Below, in pieces: positions 37,640 through 47,620 of a DNA stretch of 64,000 nucleotides. The notes beneath the pieces were generated by a model. That model searched no databases, was not told the origin of the DNA, and saw only the letters and a program-made list of their open reading frames with translations. The stretch covers positions 15,282,001-15,346,000 of the forward strand of contig CAMQGK010000144.1 in NCBI GenBank assembly GCA_947000775.1, read 5' to 3'. The DNA is from Pterois miles. Its lineage: Eukaryota > Chordata > Actinopteri > Perciformes > Scorpaenidae. Position 1 is the first letter of the stretch, and each line of letters opens with the position of its first letter. Both the position numbers and the translations under genes were made by a program.

Positions 37640-38575
37640 CAAATCTACAGTAAGTACAACATTAAACAAGAATGGAGCTCATGGGAGGACACCATGGAGG
37701 AAGCCACTGCTGTCCAAAAAAAAAACATTGCTGCATGAAGTTTGCAAAAGAGCACCTAGATGTTCCACAGCACTACTGGCAATATTCTGTGGACAGATGA
37801 AGCCAAAATTGAGTTGTTTGGAAGGAACACACAACACTATGTGTGGAGAAAAAAAGACTCAGCACACCAGCATCAAAAACTTCATCCCAGCTGTAAAATA
37901 TGGTGAAGTTGGCATCATGGTTTGGGGCTGCTTTGCTGCCTCGGGGCTTGAATGGATTGCTGTCATCGACGTAAAAATTAATTCCCAATCTTATCAAGAC
38001 ATTTTGCAGGAAAACTTAAGACCATCCCTCTGCCAACTGAAGCTCAACAGAGGATGGGTGATGCAACATGACAGCGACCCAAAGCATAGAAGTAAATCAA
38101 CAACAGAACGGCTTCAACAGAAGAAAGCAGGCCTTCTGGAGTCCAGTCAGAGTCCTGACCTCAACCTGACTGAGATGCTGTGGCATGACCTCAAGAGAGC
38201 GATTCACACCAGACATCCCAAGAACGCCGCTGAACTGAAACAGTTTTGTACAGAGGAATGGTCCAAAATTCCTCCTGACCGTTGTGCAGGTCTGATCTGC
38301 AACTACAGGAAATGTTTAGTTGAGGTTATTGCTGCCAAATGAGGGTCAACCAGTTAATAAATCCAAAGGTTCACATACTTTTCCATCCTGTACCGCGAAT
38401 GTTTAGATGTTTTGCTCAATAAAAACATGAACATTTAATTTTTTGCGTGGTATTAGTTTCAGTAGACTGTGTCTATTGTTGTGACTTAGATGAAGATCAG
38501 AACACATTTTATGCCCAATTTATGCAGAAATCCAAGTAATCCCAAAGGGTTAACATACTTTTTCTTGTTACTGTA
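37640..38575 (+). mobile_element. Tc1-like DNA transposon, 5'-truncated
   Basis: The element contains the C-terminal two thirds of a Tc1-family transposase. It is followed by a short 3' region and a right inverted terminal repeat (about 38543-38575) of the form aaagggttaacatacttttt...ctgta, typical of fish Tc1 elements. The left inverted repeat and the DNA-binding N-terminus are missing. An AATAAA lies after the stop near 38417. Confidence 0.88.
37664..38342 (+). pseudogene. Tc1-like transposase, inactivated
   Basis: Family motifs are clear: GIMVWGCFAASG, QHDSDPKH (second catalytic Asp at 38070-38072) and [17 protein letters not shown] (catalytic Glu at 38172-38174), with the normal C-terminus [14 protein letters not shown]. 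The first catalytic Asp sits in the LWTDE motif at 37796-37798, but in a different frame from the downstream motifs, so at least one frameshift lies between them. The Asp-to-Glu spacing is 33 residues instead of the family's 34, because one codon is lost in the WPSQSPD region. The helix-turn-helix N-terminus is absent. Transposase of this family cuts and pastes DNA at TA sites; this copy cannot. Confidence 0.88.
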
Positions 38576-38644
38576 GGTGTAATCGCAACCTCTGGGCAGT
38601 ATATGAATTACTTTGGGCTGAAACTCAATCATAAAAAGTTGGTT

Positions 38645-39000
38645 GTCATGTCTCATCCTGCTCCTTAGGTTATATGTTTTGTTTTCTACAATATTCAGTT
38701 ATCATATTCCTGTTTTATTTTGTGTTACTTAGCTCTCCCCTAATTTCTAATACTTCACTTCCTGCCTTTGTGTGCTTTCCGCCTGTGCGATTACCTACCC
38801 CGCCCTTTTGGTTTCACCTGCTCCCAATCAATCTCACCTCCCTTTTGTATTCAGTCTTTGTTTCCCTGTCTCTGTGCCAGTTCGTCTTTGTCGTCAGAGT
38901 CAAGCATTCCAGCAATTTCCTAATGTTGGAGTTCTTGACTACATTTTTGCCGTATCCTTGTTGGCTCTGGTTGCCTTTATTAGTCAGATGGTCTGCAAAC
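38645..39000 (+). repeat. family J repeat
   Basis: 'acaatattcagttatcatat', 'cctgttttattttgtgttac', 'gtgcgattacctaccccgcc' and 'tctgtgccagttcgtctttg' match 23040-23250. A weaker piece lies at 335-480. The 110-codon frame is translated repeat. The family could be LTR-derived, but no LTR pair is seen. Confidence 0.6.
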
Positions 39001-39009
39001 CTATAGCAC

Positions 39010-40837
39010 CAACATGGTTATAACAATATTTTCTATGTCTAAGCTATGTCTGTTGGTCTGCACAGAAAATGATTATTCAACCAGACAACAGCCAAATAAG
39101 TGTCTGTATTTTTCTATTTGTGTGATACGTACTACAACAACTTCTGTTTTAAAATGTAAAGACAGCTTGATTTTTGGCAATAAAATCTCTTCCCAGCTCA
39201 TCATTTTGTAGTAAGGAGGTTGTTAACAGACTCCCCTCTGTGTGAGTCCAAAAGTACAACAAAACAAGGAAAAGGTTGCAACTCCTCTCGTCATTAAATG
39301 GCTTACTGATCAAAGAACTTACTGGCCGTTGGATTGGTGCGTTCCTTTAAATGTAGAAAACAGAAAATTATGTGCAAGGACATGAGGAGAGGAGCAATTG
39401 TATGAAAAAATTGATGATGAGTAGGGCGCATAAGACATGAGAGGGACAAAACAAAAAAACGATGGAGTGGGTTGAATTGAATAATGATCACTCCTCTTCA
39501 GTGTCAGCTTCTGTGGATTTAACAGACGTAAAATATGCTTTACACTCAGTGTTTTTTCTGTTATTTATTTAGGATATGAAACAATCTATCCAGTCCTGAG
39601 TGGACACTGTTGTAATGGTCACCCAGCGGACGGATGCACACTCCTCCTTGATCAATCATCTTCATCCTCGTCTCCTGATGCGATGCCATATGGCGTCTCT
39701 ACCTCTCTTCTCTCACTCCGTTTCTGTCCTGTGAAATTTCTCACCTCCTCGTCTTCTCTTTCCCTTTTCCTCTCCTCTCGAGTATGCCTCCTGTCTTTAT
39801 CTGGTTACTCCATCTCAGTCCCTTTGTCTCAGCTCTGATCATTTCTCTTTCCCCTCACTTGCTCGAACACACAGATGCACATGCAGCCACTGCCCAGCTT
39901 GCCCTCCTGCCACCAGTCTTTCAGGGCCAGATCAGTGCCTGAGCAAAAGCATTGCCAGTGGACTCCACATCTCGCCATCTTTTTCCCTCCCTCCTCTTCC
40001 AGCTCCCATGTCTGCCTCCAATTCTTATTTCTCTTTCTCACCTGTCTCAGCTGCGTTCAATCCGCCTTATTGGGTCTTAGATCAATACAGCGGTAACAGA
40101 ACAACAGACTAAAAAAAGAAACTACTACAGAACAATGATTTTTTTCTTTTTTTTTTAATTGTGATTGTGTGTAGACTACACCTGGTCAGTACCACAGATT
40201 GTATATAATGGCCGGGATAGACAGATAGACTGATGCGTGTCTCACATGTGGTGTCCACACTGGCAGTGTTTTTACATAATGGCCATTTCATTTCATTATA
40301 AATGTCATTTATATTCATTTTAGACAGAAAAGGTTAAGAATCGTGTGCTCAGTTGTAAATAATAGTAATAACCCACAATTAAAAGCCAGTACTATGTTCA
40401 TTTACTGCATTTCCTACAACACTGCCCTGCATATAATTCAAAATAAAAATTTGTTAAAAAAAAAAAAAAAAATTGAGGGAATTCAATCCACAGGGGAAAA
40501 AATGCTTTAGAGCTTTAACTTTGAAATGAACAGGAAGTATAAATTTAAAACTAAATCTTTTTTTTCATGTTTGTGACATTTTCTACAGATACAAACTGTA
40601 CTCATGCAAATCGTGTATGTTTGTACTAGTACAAATACTGTACTGCGTGTAGCGTGAGACCTTGAATCTCTAGAATAGCTTGTTCCAGAAAAGCTGACAC
40701 ACAGCTGCACATGAGCCACGCTGCTCATGCAGGCTGTGTGGCTGCTCTAATATGTGAATGTGGACGGTGACATAAAAATGGTTCTGCAGCCGCCACACGG
40801 TGCTGACATTCCCAGTCTGGCCCGGCCGTTAGACGTG
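39010..40837. other. no gene recognised
   Basis: A pyrimidine-rich stretch at 39640-40060 and a poly-A at 40457-40473. Open frames on both strands of 39829-40096 are compositional. Confidence 0.55.
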
Positions 40838-41288
40838 GACGTAGCCACCATGACATCATTGATTTTTGGATTACGGTTTTGAAGACTGAAGTTTGGCATT
40901 TTGCCTGTCGCCATCTTGCTCTTTTTTGGGATCCGCAAGTGATACGAGGGTGGAGCTAAGTATAACTGAATGCTGAATAAGACATTTTTAGGCAACCAAA
41001 AATAAACCAAAATAAAAAGATTAAAGTCGAAACACGGACAAGGTCATGGTAGCGACCTACCATTACTACTAGTCATGCCCTGAAGTATACCTTAATGTCT
41101 ATCTGAGTCTAAATGGGACCACAATCAACTAGATGAACATCATGCTGTATTGATGAAGACTTGAAACTAGATTAAGACCATAAACTCATGTTTACAATGT
41201 TTACTCATTTTCTCATAGACCCTGTAGTCGCCCCCTGCTGTCTGTTAGAAATAATGCAAGTTTATGGCATTTCAGTATTGGCTTCACT
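40838..41288 (+). repeat. family B repeat, target of the hAT insertion
   Basis: Shares 'ctgtcgccatcttgctcttt', 'ggtggagctaagtataact', 'gaataagacatttttaggca' and 'ccataaactcatgtttacaa' with 47110-47490. Its last bases, ggcttcact, are duplicated on the far side of the hAT-type element at 42834. Confidence 0.7.
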
Positions 41289-41543
41289 CACTGCTGGACT
41301 GGCCATCGGGCATACCGGGCATTTGTCGGTGGGCTATCGTGATTTTGGGCCAGGCCTTTTTATTTTTTTTTATTTATTTTTTTTTAACTAACGTACTAGT
41401 ATTAGTAATATATTCGTCATGATACCTATTGATACACAAAACTGGTAGATCAGCCCATTAGTCATGATTGATTCTGGGCTGGACCAATTACAGCCGAGGG
41501 TCAATGCCCCCTCCCTCTTGGACCTCGGAGAGAGGAGAACAAC

Positions 41544-41652
41544 ATGGACAACAGCAAGAAACGGAAAGGGGCAGAAAAAGTGCGGAAGAAATTAGAAACA
41601 AAAAGAGGCAAGCACTTCGGGCAGATGCTGCCAAGTGTGTTAAAATAAGACG
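41544..41652 (+). pseudogene. hAT transposase N-terminal exon remnant
   Basis: One frame starts MDNSKKRKGAEKVRKK. The next frame continues NKKRQALRADAAKCVKI. Together they resemble the Lys/Arg-rich N-terminus of hAT/ZMYM1-like transposases (pattern KKRKGAEKLR.KKKKALEADAAKC). The change of frame shows a small indel. A GT donor-like site (caggtaagaa) lies near 41751. Not functional. Confidence 0.55.
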
Positions 41653-42074
41653 TTTGCTGATGGTTATGGCGGAGCTTCCTCGTCTGCAGTAGCAGCATCC
41701 GAAGCAGCCGATGGCGGAGTGCAGGTGCGAGTGGAGGGGAATCTGAACATCAGGTAAGAAGTTGGGTAATGGGATATGAGTCAAGTTTTTGTGAAGTTTA
41801 TTTTCATTGAGCTTGCTAACTAACTAAAAGTTTTGCATCTAACTTGAGGGCAAACAAGTGCAGAATTAATAGAATTAATTAGAATTAGTGCATCTTAATA
41901 GGTGTTAATGCATAAGGCACTAGGTGGAATAAATATAAGAATCAGGTAATGTATACACAAACAGCTGTTTTCTTCCAGCCTTAACCTCTCATTGTATCTT
42001 ATAGGATGCTGTCAGTCATTTCTGGAAGACTGCTGTGGTTTCCTCGAAGATACCAGTACTGTGATCATCTGAGC

Positions 42075-42665
42075 AAGTCCATCAAGTGTCATTCTTTCTC
42101 ACCTCTCTGTCTCCTTTCACTTTTTAAAGGTTGCCATGTTTGAGAAAGTATATGGCGATGACGTGCTGAGTGTTGCTGCTGTGGAGGTCTAAGGTGACTG
42201 TTAATTGATGTGATGAGTACATAGTCTGTGAAAATAGCACTCAATCACAATCTGTCATTTATACATTTTAATATTCATCTCGCCACTGTGTCCTATTTTT
42301 CAGGATCCCATCATACTTTGTTCATTGTTTGTTCAAGAGGTTCCTCTAAGTAAGTACAGTGTATAGAGTATATGACGCAACCGTTTTCCCACATTTTTCT
42401 TGATGCCAGCATCATATAAGTCCATCAAGTGTCATTCTTTCTCACCTTTCTCTGTCTGTCTCCTTTCACTTTTTAAAGGTTGCCATGTTTGAGGAAATAT
42501 TCTGTGTTGCTGATCTGTTTATTGATTTGGTGAATAGTCTATGAAAATATCACTTAATCTGTTATTTATTCATTTTATATTCATCATTGATCATGTCTCA
42601 CCTCTATTCTTCTCTGTCCTGATTTCAGGATCCCATAATATGTTGTACATTGTTCAGGAAGTTAA
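42075..42665 (+). repeat. tandem duplication (about 342-bp period) inside the hAT element
   Basis: The segment beginning tccatcaagtgtcattcttt at 42079 recurs at 42421. It is followed in both copies by a pyrimidine tract, ttaaaggttgccatgtttga, a 'tagtctatgaaaatatcac'-like stretch and aggatcccat. The two units diverge by substitutions and small indels. Each has an acceptor-like polypyrimidine-AG before the gttgccatgtttgag piece, so an old transposase exon was duplicated. Confidence 0.7.
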
Positions 42666-43514
42666 CTAGACCAAGCATACAGACAAGTACATATACACCA
42701 ACAAGACAGTGTACAAGTGTTGTCACAAGAAAGTTTGTTTTCATTCATAGGCTTCATTGTCTTTCCATCAATACCTGGTGGGCCGGTCTCAGCTCAAAAT
42801 ACCCAGGCCGATTTTTTGTCCGAGCCCAGCCCTGGCTTCACTTCTCACACCCAGTAGTTTACGCCTAGTCAGTACAAAGGTTACACACTGCATAGTGGTT
42901 GTATCTACATGCAGAATAAAAGCAACATGAAGTGGAATAAGCGAGTAATGTAAATGTTTTACAGTTTTTCCTGTCCTCACCCGAGCACCTCTGTAAACAT
43001 ACAGCTGTCTTGATGATGTGAAATGCTCACAAATCAGAAACATGAGGATCTGTCACCATCTCTACCATCCATCCCATATGATGTGCATGCTGCATTAGTG
43101 GCACACAACAGGAGTCTACACTCAGTGATTGGATATTTTGACCAAAATACTCTTTGGGAGTGGTGATTTACCTTTAATTTTCCATGTAAACAGGCTTGTA
43201 CTGTTGCCTTTTCATCAGAAACTTCAACATTTGCTTATCTGTTGTTTTATGTGTTTACGCCAAGCTTTGAGTGAGTTCCACCCACCAGTCACCCAACATT
43301 GTCAATATGCAGAAAATAAGATAAAATAAACAGGACTTTTACTGTGGTAACACTGGATGCCCAAAATAACTTTACTAATCTATAGTATGCTACTATTACT
43401 ACTATCAAGAGACGTGAGTTTTGAGAGTATTCAAAGGGATATACTGTACACCTCATGATGTGTCACAGATGTGATGAAGAGAGACATTTTCTATTATTGA
43501 CCTAATTGCGATAC

Positions 43515-43765
43515 AGACATAATCCACCCGATACTCGACGTTCTACATTGTAAAAGTGAAAGCAAAACTTTCTAACACATTGTCAAACTGAATGTAATAT
43601 CATGGTTTGAGCACATGACAGAGCAACTTGTTTAGTTTTAGGCAACAAAACTACTTAGTTAAGTTTGATTGTGTTTTTGCTTTAAACAACTACATTTCAA
43701 AAGTGAAAGTGAAACTTAAACTTACCTTGTATTGGTTCCACGTGGGATGAAAACCCCAGTTCACC
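43515..43765 (+). repeat. family G repeat fragment
   Basis: Shares 'gttctacattgtaaaagtga' with 34910 and 'ttttaggcaacaaaactact' with the other copies. It directly precedes the LINE fragment at 43785. Confidence 0.5.
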
Positions 43766-43784
43766 TAAGAAGATTAGATCTGTT

Positions 43785-44320
43785 AGGTTAAGATATGACA
43801 TGGAGATGCTAATACATGCTTGTATTTCATCACATTTGGACTACTGTAGACTTGACACTGTTTACAAGCCATCCTAAATGCTGCTGCTTGGCTTTTAACA
43901 CAATCCACCAGATGGTCACATACAGTATTACAACTATTTTAACCGTTCTGCACTGGCTTCCTGTTTTTTTAGTGCTCACTGATATGGAGTCATGGATCGT
44001 CTTCACCCCAACACCATGAGCCAAACTCTTACCTAGGGTTTTATAAGTGTGCCCCAGACACATTTTAAGACCCAGTGACATATTGCTCTTTGGAATAGCC
44101 TCCCAACAAGCTTGAGGACTTTGGACTCTTTAAAAAAAAAAACTGATAAGACAGGCAGGCATTTAGGTAACATTTTGTATTTTACATTTAAATTGCATCT
44201 TATGTCTTTTCTCCCCTTGTTTATTTTACCTGGTGTCTTATTTTTTGATCTATTTCCTTGACTGCGGTGTAAATTTTGCTTGCTTGCTAATCGAGCCTTC
44301 ACATTAACATTTTTAGGGTG
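43785..44320 (+). pseudogene. Rex1/L2-type LINE reverse transcriptase C-terminus, degenerate
   Basis: Translated pieces match the C-terminal part of fish non-LTR reverse transcriptases: HACISSHLDYC near 43820, an AILNAAAWLLT-like piece near 43875, and LWNSLPTSLRTLDSL near 44090-44130. The family pattern is ISSRLDYCNSL...NAAARLLT...LWNSLP..LR...S...FK. Frames shift repeatedly between the pieces. It is followed by an AT-rich stretch. A dead fragment. Confidence 0.75.
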
Positions 44321-44689
44321 TAAACACAGTCATTGACCATCAGTGTTTCTATGCGTGTGGCGCTCATGTTTGTCTCTCCGTCCTAGAGTTAGCCGACCAG
44401 ACCTGGCGTCTGTCCAAGCAACACACCTGCTGGATGCTGCAAAACACATTAGTCTGATATGAGAGCCTCTCAGTGCAGCCCTCTTCTCCTCTCCTCTACA
44501 CTCGACTGTCCTCTCTCATTTCCTCTCTACTCCTCTCATCAAGTAACCTCTCCCGCTGTAGTTTTTTCCTCTATTTTTTCTCCTCTTCTGCCTTGTGGAT
44601 GTTTTGACTTGGACTTTTATTGCTCATCGACCTTGTCCAGTGAAGCCAAAATATCCCGGATACGAGAGCTGCCATCTTGAGACTTGACT

Positions 44690-45082
44690 TCATTTAGAGC
44701 CAGTTTGCGCAGAAGTGAGCCTGGAGCTGCGGTATCAAGGTCCCGCCCACAAACCAATTCGAGCCAATTAGCGCGGCCGCAGCTTGCGAGCGTGAGCCAC
44801 CTAGCTGCTATGTTAGCACTGAGAAAGTTGTTTGGCTAGAAAGACAAAACAATTACCCATAATATCTCTAAAAATTTCTGAAATGACAGAAACTATCTTT
44901 GGGAAAACTTTATTTGTGGTGTATTTTGAGTTTTTAATTTGGCCCATATTCCCTCCGCTAACATGGAAAGGGGCGGGCTTTCTGACCTATACTGCAGCCA
45001 GCCAACAGGGGGCGATCAAGATGTTTTGGCTTCACTTTTGGGGCACCGTCATGTCATCCATCTTTACACACAGTCTATGGGT
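44690..45082 (+). repeat. family A repeat, longer copy
   Basis: 'tccgctaacatggaaagggg', 'ctgcagccagccaacagggg' and 'catctttacacacagtctat' match the 18590 copy. Upstream is a GC-richer part ('caattagcgcggccgc') absent there. Confidence 0.6.
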
Positions 45083-45219
45083 CAGTTCTAATCAGGCCCT
45101 ACACCCCATAGCGGGATGAACACCATTTGTAGTCTCACAACTGAATGAAGCCCCCTTCTTTAAGATGCAGGGTATAAATATAGTGGCAACTACTTTCCTC
45201 CCTCTAGCAAGGAAATAAG

Positions 45220-45490
45220 TATCAGAATCAAATGCTTTATTGATCCTCAAGGGGAAAATGAGTTACATTTGGCTCCCATTCTATAATAATGCTGAAAAAC
45301 AGGATCTTTACAAATAATATAAATGTATGCATGACTGGAAATCCAAGAATAGTATAAATAAATACAGTATTAATGCTAGAGTAAACCAGATTATTGCACA
45401 GCTGAATTATTGCACAATTTTATGATACTCTTAAGTCAGTACTGCACAGTTGAAGATATAATGGGATTATAACTACTGATGGAGTAAAAA
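45220..45490 (-). repeat. retroposon-type 3' region, inverted
   Basis: 'ctttattgatcctcaagggg' followed by several 'attgcaca' stretches and A/T-rich variants, a layout typical of fish LINE/SINE tails in reverse. Confidence 0.45.
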
Positions 45491-45538
45491 AATAAATGTA
45501 CGTTGTGTATATATATTTAGATACAGTATACAGAATGA

Positions 45539-45824
45539 TTAACCCTCATAATGTCCTGGGGTCAATCTGACCCCACATTTCATTTATTTTTGTAACTCAA
45601 AAAAGGGTATAATTCATGTAAATAAGGTCTATTGGCCCTAAATTCCAAAATGAAGGGAAAAATGTGTGGTAATGGGTTGGACTGAAGTAAGACTAAAGGT
45701 GTAACACAAAAATGAATGAAATATTTATACTATATGCTTTAAATAACAGTCAAACCAAGTGGGATCATTTTGACCCCAGAGGACAAAAGGTGTATGGCAA
45801 ACGGGAGGACATTATGAGGGATAA
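45539..45824. mobile_element. MITE with TTAACCCTCATAATGTCC ends (family K)
   Basis: The left end ttaaccctcataatgtcc and the reverse complement of the right end, ttatccctcataatgtcc, are inverted. Just inside are mirrored 'ggggtcaatctgaccc' and 'gggatcattttgacccc'. Left TTAA is intact and the right reads ATAA. Length 286 bp, no coding capacity. A TTAA-targeting (piggyBac-type) MITE is likely. Confidence 0.75.
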
Positions 45825-47039
45825 ATATACAACACTACAATCACATGAATATGTCGACTGTTTTCTAGACTAAAATATATTTGATACTAAATACAATCGG
45901 TTTACTTTACGTTCATAAAGTCTACATGACAATAAAGTAGAATACATTAAATGTCTATCACTGTTTGAGCAGTTTAGGAGTAAATATTTAGACTGATAAT
46001 CACACAGAACATACAATCAAGGAACAGTCTGTAGTTTTAGTTCATATAAAAACTTTATTCATTATAAATATGTATATACATTCATGTTAATTGAAACTGG
46101 CCTCTCATTGTTGGCTGTGTTTCTCTACTGTCTGGCAGTCGTCTCTGCCAACTTTTGCGCATCCTCTTTCAGATGAGCCTGTATAACCTCATTTTCCATA
46201 ATGCTGCATCTTTATCTGATGTTTAGCAGACTTCTGGTCGGTTTTGGATGTACATGTGGATTGATTATCCCACTGACTGGCTATCCAGTCTCACTCGTTT
46301 GGGTGTCCTCCATCTGTATAATCCTCACGTCTGGCCAGCTCTTCATTTGAGGTTACTGGCAGCTCTTCAGTTAGACGGGCTGACAGCTTATTATTGATAA
46401 TGTTGCCTACAGACTACAAAACCTAAAAACCCAGCAGACGATTCATGCAGAGAGACAGTTCAAATATATATTTCTAGACTGGCTTGAAGAAGAAGATGAA
46501 GAACAGCCAGAGACAGAGATTGTAATTGACTCGGTGCTACTGTATAACAGTCAAATCTCTCACTGTTTCACTTGTTTTGACAGCATGGCTATCACGGTTA
46601 CAGCAAGAGAAAACTTCAGGCCACGCAAGCGAGGTAGTGCACTTAATACTTCAAACATCACAAACCTGGTAACCATGGTTACCGATGACAGCAAATAAAA
46701 ATTGGTGTTTTTAATTTGTTTTCAGGCTTGCTCTGACTGCTAGCTTCAGCTCTTCTTAGTTTTAGTGTTACATTAGCAGATATATCAGCAGATAGACTCT
46801 AATAATGATATCTTACAGTCGAGATGAAATTAAAAATGCCTTTTTAACATGTAACATATGCAATATATATTTATATATGTATATATGTGTGTAAATATAA
46901 TCATTTATATATAAAACTCTGATTTTTCCTCTAAAACAAAAGGTGACATTCTTACGTAGACTAGAAACAACCAATTTCAATCAATAATAGCATGATATCA
47001 TCCATCAATCAATCTGCAACTTTTAGCGTCAAGGGAGGT
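45825..47039. other. no gene recognised
   Basis: AT-rich, with TATATA runs at 46860-46920. No repeat family match found. Confidence 0.55.
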
Positions 47040-47620
47040 GTGTATGGAGCTCATAGGTTATATAAAAAGTGGATGGAGTCACCGTCACCCATTATTAGTA
47101 GACTGCTGTTTTGAAGCCGCAGATTCAGCGTTTTGGCCGTCGCCATCTTGGTTTTTGGAACCAGAAGTGACACAACAGGGTGGAGCTAAGTACAACCGAA
47201 CACTGAATAAGACATTTTTGCTTATACCAAAAGGTTATAATGAACTTTCCTGAAATTAAAACACTCTGAAAGGGTTAAAGTTATAAGACAAAAACACAGA
47301 CAACTCCCAGACTAGACAACACCATGGTAGTGACCCGTCAATGACAAGCATAGCCAACTTTACAGTCTATTTGACTCTAAATGGGACCATAATTTACTAA
47401 ATGAAAGTCATGCTGTATTGAAGAAGACTTGAAACTAGTGATTGAGACCATAAACTCATGTTTACAATGTTTACTGAGGTAATAAATCAAGTGAGAAGTA
47501 GGTTCATTTTCTCATAAACTTCTATACAATCAGACTTCTTTTTGAGCAGTTGTCCCTTGTTGGCTATTAGAAAGAATGCAAGTTTAAGGCCCTTCATCAT
47601 TGGCTTCATTTTTCAGCCCT
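47040..47620 (+). repeat. family B repeat
   Basis: Contains 'gtcgccatcttggtttttgg', 'gggtggagctaagtacaacc', 'gaataagacatttttgctta', 'ccataaactcatgtttacaa' and 'atcattggcttcatttttca', in the same order as at 40838. Confidence 0.7.

Larger units (their letters stand above)
41289..42834 (+). mobile_element. hAT-type DNA transposon with 8-bp target duplication
   Basis: The left end reads cactgctggactggcc. The right end, reverse-complemented, reads cagggctgggctcgga, so the termini are imperfect inverted repeats of about 16 bp of the hAT CAGNG type. The 8 bases gcttcact flank it exactly on both sides (41281-41288 and 42835-42842). The flanking sequence is family B repeat, which resumes after the element. 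Inside are a degenerate transposase first exon (41544 onward) and two direct copies of an intron/exon-like segment. Total 1546 bp. Confidence 0.87.
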
